This document shows, one piece after another, positions 28,798 to 39,169 of a stretch of DNA of 64,000 nt. The translations under genes and the position numbers were made by a program. The notes beneath the pieces are model-generated. The model was not told where the DNA came from. It saw nothing but the letters and a program-made list of their open reading frames with translations, and made no database searches. Location: the NCBI GenBank assembly GCA_902578265.1, contig CACHCA010000005.1:1-64000 (forward strand), in the 5' to 3' direction. This DNA is from an uncultured Pelagibacteraceae bacterium. Lineage in GTDB: Bacteria; Pseudomonadota; Alphaproteobacteria; Pelagibacterales; Pelagibacteraceae. Position 1 is the stretch's first letter. Every line of letters begins with the position of its first letter.

Positions 28798-30239
28798 TGT
28801 CGAAGATAAATTTTTTTAAACCTGATAAAAATAATTTAAATACTTTCTTATACTTAGGTTCTTTTTTATTTTTAATTAGTGTATTAGATGTTTTTATTAA
28901 TTCATTTTTTAGTTTGAATATTACTGGTTTCTTACCTGGTTTTTTAAGTTTTTTATTTCCATTAATATTAGGTTTTATTGGACTTTATTTCATAAGGATA
29001 GAATTTAGCGGAATAAAACAATTAGATCTTTTAAATAAACATATAAATACCAATAACTTTAATGCAGTTCTGTCATTGCTAATTATATTCGTAATTATCA
29101 AATCTTTACCACCAATACTTAGCTGGTTTGTAATAGATGCTAGTTTTGCAGGAGACACAAAAGATGTTTGCACAGGTTCAGGAGCATGTTGGACATACAT
29201 AAAAGTTTGGATGAGAAGATTTATGTATGGAATGTACCCAAATGCAGAGCAATGGAGAATAAATTTGTCATTTATAGCCTTAGTATTAATGGGCTCGGTT
29301 GGTTATTTTGCAACTGACAGATTTAAAAAGTATTTAACACTTTACTATGTTGTTATTTATCCTCTGATTGCATTCTTATTTATCTTTTTCTTTATATCCG
29401 GTGGCCCTGTATTTTTTGATTTTTCATATGGGATTATTGCAGCTATTTTATCTATTATTTTAGGTTTTTTTATACCCGCTAAATATAAATTCTATTATTT
29501 TTTAATTGTACCCTTAGCTCTTTATATAACTTTAAAGTATTTTATATTTTTTGAGGAGTATGTTGAGCTAGGTAAATTAGATGGTTTAAATTGGGTAGAG
29601 ACAGGTGCCTGGGGTGGATTGTCCTTAACTTTTATAATATCTTTTTTCTGCTTAATTTTCTGTTTTCCAATAGGAATGGCTTTTGCTCTTGGCAGAAGAT
29701 CAAATTTTCCTCTAATTAGATATATCTCTGTTGGTTTTATTGAATTTTGGAGAGGTGTACCTTTAATAACAGTTCTATTTATGTCAGCGGTAATGTTTCC
29801 GATGTTTTTACCAGAGGATTTCTTCATTGATAAATTAGTAAGAGCAATTATTGCAATTTCATTATTTGAAGCTGCTTATGTAGCAGAAGTTATACGTGGT
29901 GGTCTCCAAGCTTTACCAAGAGGTCAATACGAGGCAGCAAAATCTTTAGGTATGGGATATTGGAAAATGCACATATTTGTGATACTTCCACAAGCACTAA
30001 AATTAGTAATCCCAGGAATTGCAAATACATTTTTAGCTTTGGTTAAAGATACACCTTTAATATTTGTTGTAGGTCTACTAGAAATAGTTGGAATGTTAAA
30101 TCTAGCAAAAACTAATCCAAAATGGTTAGGTTTTGCAATGGAAGGTTATGTTTTTGCAGCAATAATTTTCTGGATTATTTGTTATGCAATGAGTAAATAT
30201 AGCTATAATTTAGAGCAAAAATATAAAACAGATAGATAA
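28794..30239 (+). CDS. aapM: general L-amino acid ABC transporter permease AapM
   Basis: Second permease subunit, 481 residues with many membrane helices. The family insertion with [21 protein letters not shown] precedes the core permease domain. The coupling helix segment is [23 protein letters not shown], followed by [26 protein letters not shown]. The length exceeds rhizobial AapM by roughly 100 residues, mostly extra N-terminal helices. Two adjacent ATG codons begin the gene; the first overlaps the aapQ stop. Confidence 0.93.
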   Translation: MMSKINFFKPDKNNLNTFLYLGSFLFLISVLDVFINSFFSLNITGFLPGFLSFLFPLILGFIGLYFIRIEFSGIKQLDLLNKHINTNNFNAVLSLLIIFVIIKSLPPILSWFVIDASFAGDTKDVCTGSGACWTYIKVWMRRFMYGMYPNAEQWRINLSFIALVLMGSVGYFATDRFKKYLTLYYVVIYPLIAFLFIFFFISGGPVFFDFSYGIIAAILSIILGFFIPAKYKFYYFLIVPLALYITLKYFIFFEEYVELGKLDGLNWVETGAWGGLSLTFIISFFCLIFCFPIGMAFALGRRSNFPLIRYISVGFIEFWRGVPLITVLFMSAVMFPMFLPEDFFIDKLVRAIIAISLFEAAYVAEVIRGGLQALPRGQYEAAKSLGMGYWKMHIFVILPQALKLVIPGIANTFLALVKDTPLIFVVGLLEIVGMLNLAKTNPKWLGFAMEGYVFAAIIFWIICYAMSKYSYNLEQKYKTDR

Positions 30240-30244
30240 AAATT

Positions 30245-30979
30245 ATGTCAGATAGCATCATCCAAATTAATAATATGAACAAATGGTTTGGTGACTTTCA
30301 AGTTCTAAAAAAGATTAATTTAGAAGTTAAACCAAAAGAAAAAATTGTAGTATGTGGTCCATCAGGATCTGGAAAATCAACTTTGATTAGATGCATCAAT
30401 AGATTAGAGGAACATCAAGAGGGAAATATTATTGTTGATGGAACTGAATTAACAGAGGATACAAAAAATATTGAGCAAATAAGAGCTGAAGTTGGTATGG
30501 TATTCCAACAATTTAATTTATTTCCTCACTTATCAATTTTAGATAATTGTACATTAGCTCCTATTTGGGTAAAAAAAATGCCAAAGAAAGAAGCTGAGGA
30601 ATTAGCATTAAAACATTTAGAAAGAGTACAAATTCTTGATCAAGCACAAAAATATCCAGGCCAATTATCTGGAGGACAACAACAAAGAGCTGCAATAGCA
30701 AGAGCTTTATGTATGGAGCCAAAAATAATGCTTTTTGATGAACCTACATCTGCTTTAGACCCGGAAATGATTAAAGAAGTGCTTGATGTAATGGTAAATC
30801 TTGCAAAACAAGGTATGACCATGATTGTTGTAACTCATGAAATGGGTTTTGCTAAAGAAGTTGCTGATCAAATGATATTTATGGATGAGGGAATGATAGT
30901 AGAAAAAGCAGATACTAAGGAATTTTTTGCAAATCCTAGCAGTGATAGGACTAAACTTTTCCTAAGTCAGATACTATAG
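30245..30979 (+). CDS. aapP: general L-amino acid ABC transporter ATP-binding protein AapP
   Basis: The ATPase of the amino-acid transporter. Walker A is [12 protein letters not shown], the Q loop [11 protein letters not shown], the signature [15 protein letters not shown], Walker [14 protein letters not shown] and the switch histidine [10 protein letters not shown]. At 244 residues it is full length. It lies five bases after aapM and ends the operon. The 163 bases after it hold the upstream region of the XRE regulator and no other gene. Confidence 0.95.
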   Translation: MSDSIIQINNMNKWFGDFQVLKKINLEVKPKEKIVVCGPSGSGKSTLIRCINRLEEHQEGNIIVDGTELTEDTKNIEQIRAEVGMVFQQFNLFPHLSILDNCTLAPIWVKKMPKKEAEELALKHLERVQILDQAQKYPGQLSGGQQQRAAIARALCMEPKIMLFDEPTSALDPEMIKEVLDVMVNLAKQGMTMIVVTHEMGFAKEVADQMIFMDEGMIVEKADTKEFFANPSSDRTKLFLSQIL

Positions 30980-31093
30980 ATACCAATAATTTCAAGGAAT
31001 TTTTATCAAAATATCCTTCAAGTATTGCTTGACATATTTTGGGCATTTAGGTTTTTTCCGAGGAAATAAAAAAATAATATTGTTGCAGTAAAG

Positions 31094-31122
31094 ATTAAAA
31101 ACTTGTTCAATCTGTTTTTAAT
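31094..31122 (+). repeat. 9-bp inverted repeat before the XRE regulator
   Basis: ATTAAAAAC at 31094-31102 is exactly inverted as GTTTTTAAT at 31114-31122, with 11 bases between. It ends 20 bases before the regulator ATG, just upstream of the AGAGGGG ribosome site. The position suits an operator, perhaps for the regulator itself. A TTGACA at 31029-31034 lies further up, but no clear -10 matches it. Confidence 0.45.
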
Positions 31123-31142
31123 AAAAATTAAGAGGGGTCTTA

Positions 31143-31511
31143 ATGGAAGATAATTTTAATAAGCATTTAGGCAATAAGCTTAAGCTTAGAAGGTTAGCTT
31201 TAGGTTTAACACAAACAAAAGTAGCAAAAGCAATCAACGTCACATTTCAACAAATACAAAAATATGAAAAAGGAACTAACGGAGTTAGTTCGATAAGATT
31301 ATTACAGTTATCAAATTATCTTAAAGTTCCAATAAACTATTTCTTTGAAGATTTTTCAGAATACTTAGTTAATTTAGAAAAATCTCAAGAGGGTCATATG
31401 AATGTGAATTATAATTTCTTAGTTAAATTATATTCTGAACTTAATGCTGATCAAAAATTGAAATTTAATAAATCATTACAAGTTTCAAATAATATTTCAA
31501 AAGTTGGGTAA
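31143..31511 (+). CDS. XRE-family transcriptional regulator
   Basis: A 122-residue DNA-binding protein. The Cro/CI-type helix-turn-helix fills residues about 10-68 (LKLRRLALGLTQTKVAKAI, then VTFQQIQKYEKGTNGVSSIRLLQLSNYL). The C-terminal 50 residues have no recognised domain. Similar small single-HTH regulators are found throughout the alphaproteobacteria, often with developmental or stress roles; a target cannot be named here. It stands alone between aapP and two minus-strand tRNA genes, with a strong ribosome site and an inverted repeat upstream. Confidence 0.88.
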   Translation: MEDNFNKHLGNKLKLRRLALGLTQTKVAKAINVTFQQIQKYEKGTNGVSSIRLLQLSNYLKVPINYFFEDFSEYLVNLEKSQEGHMNVNYNFLVKLYSELNADQKLKFNKSLQVSNNISKVG

Positions 31512-31515
31512 AATT

Positions 31516-31591
31516 TGGCTCCTCGGGCAGGACTCGAACCTGCGACCAATTGATTAACAGTCAACTGCTCTACCAACTGAGCTACCGAGGA
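31516..31591 (-). tRNA. tRNA-Asn (anticodon GTT)
   Basis: On the minus strand the 76 bases fold as acceptor TCCTCGG/CCGAGGA, D arm TAGCTCAGTTGGTAGAGC, anticodon stem TTGA/TCAA around CTGTTAA, and T arm with GGTTCGAGTCC. The anticodon is GTT (Asn) and CCA is encoded at the 3' end (31516-31518). Confidence 0.96.
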
Positions 31592-31640
31592 ATGTAAAAA
31601 GCAAACTTACTTTTTTTTTTAACTAAAACAAGATTTTTTT

Positions 31641-31714
31641 TGGAGGCAACGCCCGGAATCGAACCGGGATACAAGGATTTGCAATCCTCTGCGTAACCAT
31701 TCCGCCACGTTGCC
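31641..31714 (-). tRNA. tRNA-Cys (anticodon GCA)
   Basis: On the minus strand the 74 bases fold with acceptor GGCAACG/CGTTGCC, anticodon stem AGGAT/ATCCT around TTGCAAA, and T arm with GGTTCGATTCC. The anticodon is GCA (Cys) and CCA is encoded (31641-31643). It lies 49 bases upstream of tRNA-Asn, so the two are probably co-transcribed. The 123 bases from here to valS show only AT-rich sequence and no feature I can name. Confidence 0.95.
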
Positions 31715-31837
31715 TTATGTTTTAGATGATAGCTACATCAGTTTTATATTAAATTTTTAAGATTAGTCTATCAAATAACGTTTTAATTTGATTATTGTTA
31801 ATTTAAATTAATAAATTATAAACTAACTATATCCAAG

Positions 31838-34462
31838 ATGAGCGATAAATATATACATTCCAATGTAGAAGATAAGATCTATTCGTATTGGGAAAAAAAT
31901 AAACTATTTAAACCTCAAAAAAACTCTAAAAAATTTTCAGTTGTAATTCCACCACCAAATGTAACTGGAAGTTTACATATGGGACATGCTTTGAATAATT
32001 CAATTCAAGACATGCTAGTTCGATATTATCGAATGAATAATTATGAAACCTTATGGCAACCAGGTACAGATCATGCTGGTATTGCTACCCAAGCACTTGT
32101 TGAGAGAAAACTTGAAAACGAAAATTTAGATAAAAATACTCTTGGAAGAGAAAAGTTTATAGAAAAGGTTTGGGATTGGAAAAATCAGTACGGTGATATA
32201 ATTATCAATCAATTAAAAAAACTTGGCTGTTCATGTGATTGGTCCAGAAACGCTTTCACTATGGATGAAAATTTATCAAAATCTGTAATTAAGGTATTTG
32301 TCGAGTTACACAAAAAAAAACTAATCTATAAAGCAGAAAAATTAGTCAATTGGGATACAGTTTTAAAAACTGCAATTTCAGATTTAGAGGTAGATCAAAG
32401 AGAAATAAAATCTAAGATTTACTACATTCAGTACCCAATAGATAAATCATCAGAATTTATCACTATAGCCACAACCAGGCCCGAAACTATGCTTGGGGAT
32501 ACAGCTATTGCAGTTAATCCTAAAGATAAAAGATACAAAAGTTTTGTCGGCAAAACAGTCACTATACCTATTGTTGGTAGAAAAATTAAAATAATAAAAG
32601 ACAATTATGCAGACCCAGAACAGGGAACAGGAGCACTTAAAATTACCCCAGCACATGATTTTAATGATTATGATGTAGGACAAAGAAATAAACTCGAAAT
32701 AATAAATGTTTTTACTGAAGAGGGTAAAATAAATGAAAATGCACCAAAAGATTATGTAGGCTTGGATAGATTTGATGCTCGTAAAAAAATATTAAATGAA
32801 CTTAAAGAAAAAGATTATTTTGTTAAAGAGGAAAATATAAAAAATAAAGTTCCTTATGGAGATAGATCTAATTCTGTTATTGAACCTTTTTTGACTGAGC
32901 AATGGTTTGTTGATGCAAAAAAATTAGCTATCAAAGCAAAAAAAATTGTTAAAACAAAAAAAACAAATTTTTTTCCAAATAACTGGTCTAAAACTTATTT
33001 TCAATGGATGAATAATATTGAGCCCTGGTGTGTTTCTAGACAGTTGTGGTGGGGTCATCAAATCCCAGCATGGTATGGACCTGACAATAAAATATTTGTT
33101 GCTTTAAATGAAAAAGAAGCAAATAAGCAAGCTAAAAAGCATTACAAAAAAGATGTAAAATTAGTTAGAGATCCTGACGTATTAGATACTTGGTTTTCTT
33201 CAGGTTTATGGCCGTTTGCAACTTTAGGATGGCCAGATAAAAAAGATTTCGTTAAGAAATTTTATCCAACCACAGTTTTAGTCACTGGTTTTGATATCAT
33301 TTTTTTCTGGGTTGCAAGAATGATTATGTTTGGAATGGAATTTCTTAATAAAGAACCTTTTAAAGATATCTATGTTCATGCTTTAGTAAGAGATGAAAAA
33401 GGACAAAAAATGTCTAAATCCAAAGGCAATGTAATTGATCCATTAGACTTAATTGAAAAATATAGTGCAGATGCTTTACGATTTACTTTACTTTCAATGG
33501 CTTCACCTGGAACCGATGTAAAACTTTCTGAAGATAGAGTGAAAGGATATAGGAACTTTTTAAATAAATTGTGGAATGCAAACAATTTTTTAATCACAAA
33601 TAATTGTGATTTTAACAAGACTGATAAAGTTCCCAAAACTACTTTAAATATCAATAAATGGATTTACTCTGAATTGATAGAAATAAAAGATAAAATTCAA
33701 AAGAATATTAAAGATTATCGATTTGATGAGGCAGCCAAAAACGCTTATCAATTTGCTTGGCATTCATATTGTGACTGGTATATCGAACTTTCAAAAACAA
33801 TCCTTTATTCAGATGATGAAAAATCAAAAAAAGAGGTAAAAGAGGTATCAGCTTATGTTTTTAAACAAATACTTATTATGCTTCATCCATTTATCCCGTT
33901 TGTTACTGAAGAAATATGGTTAAAAAATAAGTTTGATAAATCGAATAAGAATTTCCTTATGTACAAAAACTGGCCATCAGGAAAAGTTAAAAAAGACAAA
34001 TCACAAAAGGATGTAGAGAAAATCATCAATATTATCTCAGAACTTAGATCGTTTAAAAATGAGTTAAATGTTAGTCCAGGTTCTTTTGTAGATCTTTCTA
34101 TGAATAAGATAGCTAAAAAAAATCGATCTTTGATGGATAATAATGAAATAATCTTAAAAAAACTTGGTCGTATCAATAATTTTTTTGAAAAGGATCAAGA
34201 TCGACCTTCTGCAACTCTTGTAATTTCAGGTGATATTTTTAAGATTTATTTTGATGAAAATGTTGATTTAAGTTTAATCAAAGAAAATTTACTAAAAAGA
34301 CAAACAAAATACCAAGACGAATTAGACAAGATTTCACAACGATTATCAAACAAAGGATTTGTCGATAGGGCACCAAAAAATATTGTTGAACAAGAAAAAA
34401 CTAACTATAGTAACTTAAAAAATGATATCAAAAAAATATCTTTAACAATTGAAAGTTTATAA
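31838..34462 (+). CDS. valS: valyl-tRNA synthetase
   Basis: Class I synthetase charging tRNA-Val. The HIGH motif is in [18 protein letters not shown] and the KMSKS motif in [14 protein letters not shown]. The editing domain contains [19 protein letters not shown]-terminal coiled coil (from about residue 805 to 874) marks ValS and separates it from IleS and LeuS. At 874 residues it is full length. Its stop overlaps the ilvD start by one base (TAATG), coupling valine charging to valine synthesis on one transcript. Confidence 0.96.
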   Translation: MSDKYIHSNVEDKIYSYWEKNKLFKPQKNSKKFSVVIPPPNVTGSLHMGHALNNSIQDMLVRYYRMNNYETLWQPGTDHAGIATQALVERKLENENLDKNTLGREKFIEKVWDWKNQYGDIIINQLKKLGCSCDWSRNAFTMDENLSKSVIKVFVELHKKKLIYKAEKLVNWDTVLKTAISDLEVDQREIKSKIYYIQYPIDKSSEFITIATTRPETMLGDTAIAVNPKDKRYKSFVGKTVTIPIVGRKIKIIKDNYADPEQGTGALKITPAHDFNDYDVGQRNKLEIINVFTEEGKINENAPKDYVGLDRFDARKKILNELKEKDYFVKEENIKNKVPYGDRSNSVIEPFLTEQWFVDAKKLAIKAKKIVKTKKTNFFPNNWSKTYFQWMNNIEPWCVSRQLWWGHQIPAWYGPDNKIFVALNEKEANKQAKKHYKKDVKLVRDPDVLDTWFSSGLWPFATLGWPDKKDFVKKFYPTTVLVTGFDIIFFWVARMIMFGMEFLNKEPFKDIYVHALVRDEKGQKMSKSKGNVIDPLDLIEKYSADALRFTLLSMASPGTDVKLSEDRVKGYRNFLNKLWNANNFLITNNCDFNKTDKVPKTTLNINKWIYSELIEIKDKIQKNIKDYRFDEAAKNAYQFAWHSYCDWYIELSKTILYSDDEKSKKEVKEVSAYVFKQILIMLHPFIPFVTEEIWLKNKFDKSNKNFLMYKNWPSGKVKKDKSQKDVEKIINIISELRSFKNELNVSPGSFVDLSMNKIAKKNRSLMDNNEIILKKLGRINNFFEKDQDRPSATLVISGDIFKIYFDENVDLSLIKENLLKRQTKYQDELDKISQRLSNKGFVDRAPKNIVEQEKTNYSNLKNDIKKISLTIESL

Positions 34463-36180
34463 TGCGGAAATTTAATAAGAAAAAATTACCAAGTCGACAT
34501 ACATCTTTAGGACCTGATAGAGCTCCTCATAGATCTTTTTATTATGCAATGGGAGAAACGGAGAAGGATGTTGCTAAACCTTTTGTTGGAGTTGTATCAA
34601 CATGGAACGAGGCAGCTCCCTGTAATATTGCCTTAATGAGACAAGCGCAGTCTGTTAAAAAAGGTGTAAGAGCATCAGGTGGAACACCACGAGAATTTTG
34701 TACAATTACCGTAACAGACGGTATTGCCATGGGGCATGAGGGAATGAAATCTTCATTAATATCAAGAGAAGTTATCGCTGATAGTGCTGAATTAACTGTT
34801 AGAGGGCACTGTTATGATGCATTAGTAGGTATTGCAGGTTGTGATAAGTCTTTACCTGGTTTGATGATGTCGATGGTTAGATTAAACGTTCCAAGTGTAT
34901 TTATATATGGTGGTTCAATACTACCAGGTAAATACAAAGGTAAAGATGTGACTGTTGTAGATGTTTTTGAAGCGGTTGGAAAACATTCATCAGGACAAAT
35001 GTCTGCAAAAGAATTAAGAAAATTAGAATTAGTTGCATGTCCAACAGCAGGAGCTTGTGGGGGACAATTTACTGCTAACACTATGGCCTGCGTATCTGAA
35101 GCGATTGGTCTAGCACTACCTTATTCAGCTGGAACACCAGCTCCGTATGAAGAACGAGATAAGTATGCAAAAGCAAGCGGTCGAATGGTTATGGAATTAT
35201 TGGCTAAAAAAATTAAACCAAGAGATATAGTTACAAGAAAGGCTTTAGAAAATGCTGCAACAATTGTTGCTGCAACAGGTGGATCAACCAATGCAGGTTT
35301 ACATCTCCCGGCAATAGCAAATGAAGCAGGTATTAAATTTGATTTAATGGATGTTGCGAAAATATTTAAAAGAACTCCATATCTTGCAGACTTAAAACCA
35401 GGTGGAAAATATGTTGCAAAAGATATGTGGTTAGCAGGTGGAGTACCAATGCTTTTAAAAACTCTTTATGAAGGTGGTTATATTCATGGAGATTGTATGA
35501 CTGTTACAGGTAAAACAATGAAAGAAAATTTAAAGGGAATTAAATTTAATCCAAAACAAAAAGTAATGAGATCATTTAAAAATCCATTATCTCCGACAGG
35601 TGGTGTTGTTGGTTTAAAGGGTAACTTAGCTCCTGAAGGAGGAATTGTTAAAATTGCTGGACTTAAAAAATTACAATTTACTGGAAGAGCAAGATGTTTT
35701 GATAATGAAGAAAGCGCAATGAAAGCAGTTCAGAGCAGAAAATATAAAGATGGTGATGTAATTATTATTAGATATGAAGGACCAGTTGGTGGACCAGGTA
35801 TGAGAGAAATGCTTTCAACTACAGGTGCAATTTATGGTCAAGGTAAAGGAGAAAAAGTTGCTTTAATAACTGATGGACGTTTCTCTGGAGCAACTCGGGG
35901 ATTTTGTGTAGGTCATGTAGGACCTGAGGCTGCTTTAGGTGGTCCTATTGCTCTTTTACGTAATGGAGATGTTATTGATATTGATGCTAAGAAAGGGACT
36001 ATTAATGTTCGATTAACTAGAGCACAATTAGCTTCAAGAAGACGAAAATGGAAAGCTAGAAAATCTGATTTTGGATCAGGAACTCTTTGGAAATACGCAC
36101 AAACTGTTGGACCTGCATATTTAGGAGCACCAACTCATCCTGGTAAGAAAAACGAAGTTAAGGATTATTCAAAAATTTGA
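34462..36180 (+). CDS. ilvD: dihydroxy-acid dehydratase
   Basis: IlvD makes the 2-keto acid precursors of valine, isoleucine and leucine. The cluster cysteines lie in [11 protein letters not shown] and [32 protein letters not shown] and [21 protein letters not shown] are further family segments. At 572 residues it belongs to the IlvD group; related sugar-acid dehydratases are an alternative, but the neighbourhood with valS supports IlvD. It follows valS and overlaps manC. Confidence 0.93.
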   Translation: MRKFNKKKLPSRHTSLGPDRAPHRSFYYAMGETEKDVAKPFVGVVSTWNEAAPCNIALMRQAQSVKKGVRASGGTPREFCTITVTDGIAMGHEGMKSSLISREVIADSAELTVRGHCYDALVGIAGCDKSLPGLMMSMVRLNVPSVFIYGGSILPGKYKGKDVTVVDVFEAVGKHSSGQMSAKELRKLELVACPTAGACGGQFTANTMACVSEAIGLALPYSAGTPAPYEERDKYAKASGRMVMELLAKKIKPRDIVTRKALENAATIVAATGGSTNAGLHLPAIANEAGIKFDLMDVAKIFKRTPYLADLKPGGKYVAKDMWLAGGVPMLLKTLYEGGYIHGDCMTVTGKTMKENLKGIKFNPKQKVMRSFKNPLSPTGGVVGLKGNLAPEGGIVKIAGLKKLQFTGRARCFDNEESAMKAVQSRKYKDGDVIIIRYEGPVGGPGMREMLSTTGAIYGQGKGEKVALITDGRFSGATRGFCVGHVGPEAALGGPIALLRNGDVIDIDAKKGTINVRLTRAQLASRRRKWKARKSDFGSGTLWKYAQTVGPAYLGAPTHPGKKNEVKDYSKI

Positions 36181-37370
36181 TGAAAATTCGCCCGGTTATT
36201 TTATGTGGTGGCGCTGGAACAAGACTTTGGCCAAAAGCTAAAAAACATCAAGCAAAACAATTTATAGATTTTGGTAATTGGACTTTGTTGGGAAAAACAC
36301 TAGAAAGAGTTAAAGCATCTATATATGATGCTCCAATTATTAGTACTAATGCAAAATATTTAAAACAAGTAAAACAACATTTAAAGAAACACAAAATAAG
36401 AAAATTTAAGATAGTTTTAGAACCTGCTAAAAGAAATACAGCACCAGCTATATTAAGTACGGCATTAATAAAGGATATACCTAATGAACAACCTTTAATG
36501 TTCTTGGCTGCCGATCATTTGATAGAGAAGGTTGCATTATTTAATAAAGCTATCAAAAAAAATCAAAAGAAACTTACTCATAATAATATCTTTATCTTTG
36601 GAATTAAACCCAAAATGCCTTCCAGTGAATTTGGTTATTTTTTAACAAAAAATAACAAAGTAACTAGATTTGTAGAAAAACCTAAAGCGGCAAAAGCTAA
36701 ACAAATAATTAGTAAAAAAGGTTATTGGAATTCTGGAATGTTTTATTTGAGAAAAGACTCGATCATTAATAATTTTAAAAAATACCAGCCAAATATTTAT
36801 CGAAACTGCAATAACGCTTTAATAAAAGCAAAATATAAAAGTAACGTGTATTATTTAAACAAACAAGCATTCACCAAAGCAACAGCTAAGTCTTTTGACT
36901 ATGCAATATTAGAAAAAACTAAAGATATAAATGCTATCAAGTTGGATATTCCTTGGTCTGATTTAGGATCTTGGAAAGAAATCTGTAAAATGTACGGAAG
37001 AAATAAGAAACATTATTATAAAAAGAAAAATGTATTCCATAAACCTTGGGGTAGTTATGTTAATTTATTTAATGGTAAAGGATTCTTGATAAAAGAACTA
37101 TATGTAAAACCTAAAGGTATATTAAGTCTTCAGAAACATCATCATAGAGCTGAACACTGGGTAGTAACCCAAGGTAAACCTAAAATTACGTTAGATAAAA
37201 AATATTTTACCATGAAACCTGATGAAACTATTTTTATACCATTAGGTGCAATCCATAGAATAGAAAACCCATATAAAAAACCAGTAAAAATAATTGAAGC
37301 ACAAGTAGGCTCAATTTTAAAAGAAACTGATATAGTTAGATACCAAGATATTTATGGAAGAATAAAATAA
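36180..37370 (+). CDS. manC: mannose-1-phosphate guanylyltransferase / mannose-6-phosphate isomerase
   Basis: The N-terminal domain (about 1-270) is a nucleotidyltransferase with ILCGGAGTRLWPKAKKHQAKQF, AADHLI and FVEKPKAAKA; it makes GDP-mannose. The C-terminal domain (about 285-396) is a cupin with LQKHHHRAEHWVV and PLGAIHRIENP, as in type II mannose-6-phosphate isomerases. At 396 residues it is shorter than E. coli ManC (about 478). The ATG at 36180 forms a TGATG overlap with ilvD; an in-frame TTG one codon earlier is less likely. It probably serves surface polysaccharide. It ends one base from the convergent diacylglycerol kinase gene. Confidence 0.88.
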   Translation: MKIRPVILCGGAGTRLWPKAKKHQAKQFIDFGNWTLLGKTLERVKASIYDAPIISTNAKYLKQVKQHLKKHKIRKFKIVLEPAKRNTAPAILSTALIKDIPNEQPLMFLAADHLIEKVALFNKAIKKNQKKLTHNNIFIFGIKPKMPSSEFGYFLTKNNKVTRFVEKPKAAKAKQIISKKGYWNSGMFYLRKDSIINNFKKYQPNIYRNCNNALIKAKYKSNVYYLNKQAFTKATAKSFDYAILEKTKDINAIKLDIPWSDLGSWKEICKMYGRNKKHYYKKKNVFHKPWGSYVNLFNGKGFLIKELYVKPKGILSLQKHHHRAEHWVVTQGKPKITLDKKYFTMKPDETIFIPLGAIHRIENPYKKPVKIIEAQVGSILKETDIVRYQDIYGRIK

Positions 37371-38255
37371 TTATTTTACAAGAAAATTCACTTTTTTATT
37401 TGATAGATTTAAATGAATTTTTTTATATGAACCAAAATTATCTCCATCAATTTGAACAGGTATCAAATCATTTCCATCAATTGTAATGTTTTGTGCATAA
37501 GTAGTAATAACATTTTTATTTTTACTTAAATCACCATTAAGAATTATTAAAAAAATTGAATATAATAAACTAATCCTAGTCAAATCTTTAAATATATAGG
37601 TGACTAATCTCTCTTCAAAAATATTTGTTTTATTTATTTTATGATGTCCAGCGTAATATTTGGTATTTGAGGATAATATCCAGTCTGCTTGATAAAATTG
37701 ACCATCAAAAGTGACATTTAACTTTTTATTATTCATAAACAAGAAATATTGAAAACCTTTGATACCAAATATAATTTTACCTAGAATCTTTTTAATTTTT
37801 GAATTAATTGAATGAACAATTTTTGCATCCCATCCTATACCAGCCATTAAAAAGAAATAATTATCGTTAATTTTTACAAGATTAGAGGATTTATAATTAT
37901 TAGAAACCAACACATTTACTATATCATCAACTTTTTTATTCATTGATAATTCAGCTTGAAGCAAATTTGCAGTGCCAGCAGGAATATAACCTATGGCAAA
38001 ATCGTCTTTAAAATCAAAATTATTTTTAATTAATTCATTAATTGCAAAAGAAACTGAACCATCACCACCAGCTACTATTAGTCGATCATAATTTTTTTGA
38101 TTAAAATTTTTGAAAATTTTCTTAGCTTGATTTATTGTTTTTGTTTCAAAGTAGTCTACAGAAATATTCTCTTTTAACTTAGATAAAATCCTATTTATGA
38201 ATATAGATTTTCTTCCAGAGGAAGAATTCAAATTATAAATCAAACAACATAACAT
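37371..38255 (-). CDS. diacylglycerol kinase-family lipid kinase
   Basis: A 294-residue DAGK_cat protein. The nucleotide loop is VAGGDGSVSFAINELI and the second motif is GYIPAGTANLLQAEL; the C-terminal beta domain follows. Members phosphorylate diacylglycerol, sphingoid bases or related lipids. It is divergent from the PlcP-like and glycosyltransferase genes across 98 bases that include a Pho box. The context suggests that it returns diacylglycerol to phosphatidic acid when phosphate is available, but the true substrate is not shown by sequence. Confidence 0.85.
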   Translation of the reverse strand: MLCCLIYNLNSSSGRKSIFINRILSKLKENISVDYFETKTINQAKKIFKNFNQKNYDRLIVAGGDGSVSFAINELIKNNFDFKDDFAIGYIPAGTANLLQAELSMNKKVDDIVNVLVSNNYKSSNLVKINDNYFFLMAGIGWDAKIVHSINSKIKKILGKIIFGIKGFQYFLFMNNKKLNVTFDGQFYQADWILSSNTKYYAGHHKINKTNIFEERLVTYIFKDLTRISLLYSIFLIILNGDLSKNKNVITTYAQNITIDGNDLIPVQIDGDNFGSYKKIHLNLSNKKVNFLVK

Positions 38256-38273
38256 AATTAATCCTTAAAAAAT

Positions 38274-38291
38274 TTTTAACAAATTTGTAAC
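38274..38291 (+). promoter_or_regulatory. Pho box upstream of plcP
   Basis: Two 7-bp repeats, TTTTAAC and TTGTAAC, are separated by AAAT, the 11-bp period of PhoB sites. The first repeat is identical to the first repeat of the pstS box. It lies 62 bases before the plcP start and 18 bases from the start of the divergent kinase gene, so PhoB could act on both. Confidence 0.7.
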
Positions 38292-38353
38292 ATTCAAATG
38301 AAATAAGAAGTACATGATTCGTGTTACAGTTGTATTAAAATATAGGTCTTTAA

Positions 38354-39166
38354 ATGCCTAATTTACTTAAATATAAAAGTATATTTATTTCTGATGTTCA
38401 TTTAGGTACCAAGGGTTGTCAGGCGAAAAAACTTTTAGAGTTTTTTAAAAACTCAAGATCCGAAAATCTTTATCTTGTAGGGGACATTATAGATATCTGG
38501 GAAATGCAAAAAAGTTTTTTTTGGCCTCAAGAACATAATGATGTAATCCAAAAAATTTTAAGAAAAGCTAGACATGGTACCAAAGTTTTCTACATAATGG
38601 GTAATCATGACGAAATGTTAAGAAAATTTATTCCAATGCATTTTGGTGACATCCATATGGTTAATAGAGTTATTCATGAAACAAATGCAGGAAAAAAATA
38701 TGTTGTTGTTCATGGTGATGCTTGGGATGGTGTTATGAAACATGCTAAATGGTTATCTAAACTTGGATCAATAGCCTATAATTTACTATTAAAATTAAAT
38801 GTAATAATTAATTTTTTTAGAAGATTGAGAGGAAAAGAATATTGGTCTCTTGCAAAATTTTTAAAGTATAAAGTCAAAAATGCAGTTAAATATATTGGTG
38901 AATATGAAAAAACACTTTCAGATTATGCAAAAAGAAAAAAATTTGATGGAATTATTTGTGGCCACATCCATCATGCTGAGGATAGAGACTTTAATGGGGT
39001 CAATTATTTAAATTGTGGAGACTGGGTTGAATCTTGTACCGCATTAGCCGAAAATTATGATGGTAGTTTTGAAATATTATATTGGGACAAAATAAGAGAA
39101 CAATATTTAGACGATAAAGAAATAATTAAACCAATTAAAACTGAAGAATTAAAAAAAGCTTCATAA
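38354..39166 (+). CDS. plcP: PlcP-like metallophosphoesterase (phospholipase C for lipid remodelling)
   Basis: A 270-residue calcineurin-type phosphoesterase. Metal-binding motifs are in order: ISDVHLGT, GDIIDIW, MGNHDEML, VVHGDAWD and CGHIHHAE. Such proteins are often labelled LpxH, but this genome already has lpxI in its lipid A operon. The pairing with a glycosyltransferase, the Pho box upstream and the neighbouring phoR/pst genes match the PlcP-Agt module described in Sinorhizobium and marine bacteria, including SAR11. There PlcP cleaves phospholipid headgroups, giving diacylglycerol and freeing phosphate. Activity is inferred. Confidence 0.82.
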   Translation: MPNLLKYKSIFISDVHLGTKGCQAKKLLEFFKNSRSENLYLVGDIIDIWEMQKSFFWPQEHNDVIQKILRKARHGTKVFYIMGNHDEMLRKFIPMHFGDIHMVNRVIHETNAGKKYVVVHGDAWDGVMKHAKWLSKLGSIAYNLLLKLNVIINFFRRLRGKEYWSLAKFLKYKVKNAVKYIGEYEKTLSDYAKRKKFDGIICGHIHHAEDRDFNGVNYLNCGDWVESCTALAENYDGSFEILYWDKIREQYLDDKEIIKPIKTEELKKAS

Positions 39167-39169
39167 TTA

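Noticed and set aside
31029-31057. Promoter with TTGACA before the XRE gene
   Set aside because: The -35 match is good but there is no acceptable -10 at 16-18 bp, so it is not listed as a promoter.
31801-31830. AT-rich palindrome TTAATTTAAATTAA before valS
   Set aside because: Made only of A and T in an AT-rich gap; expected by chance and with no supporting signal.
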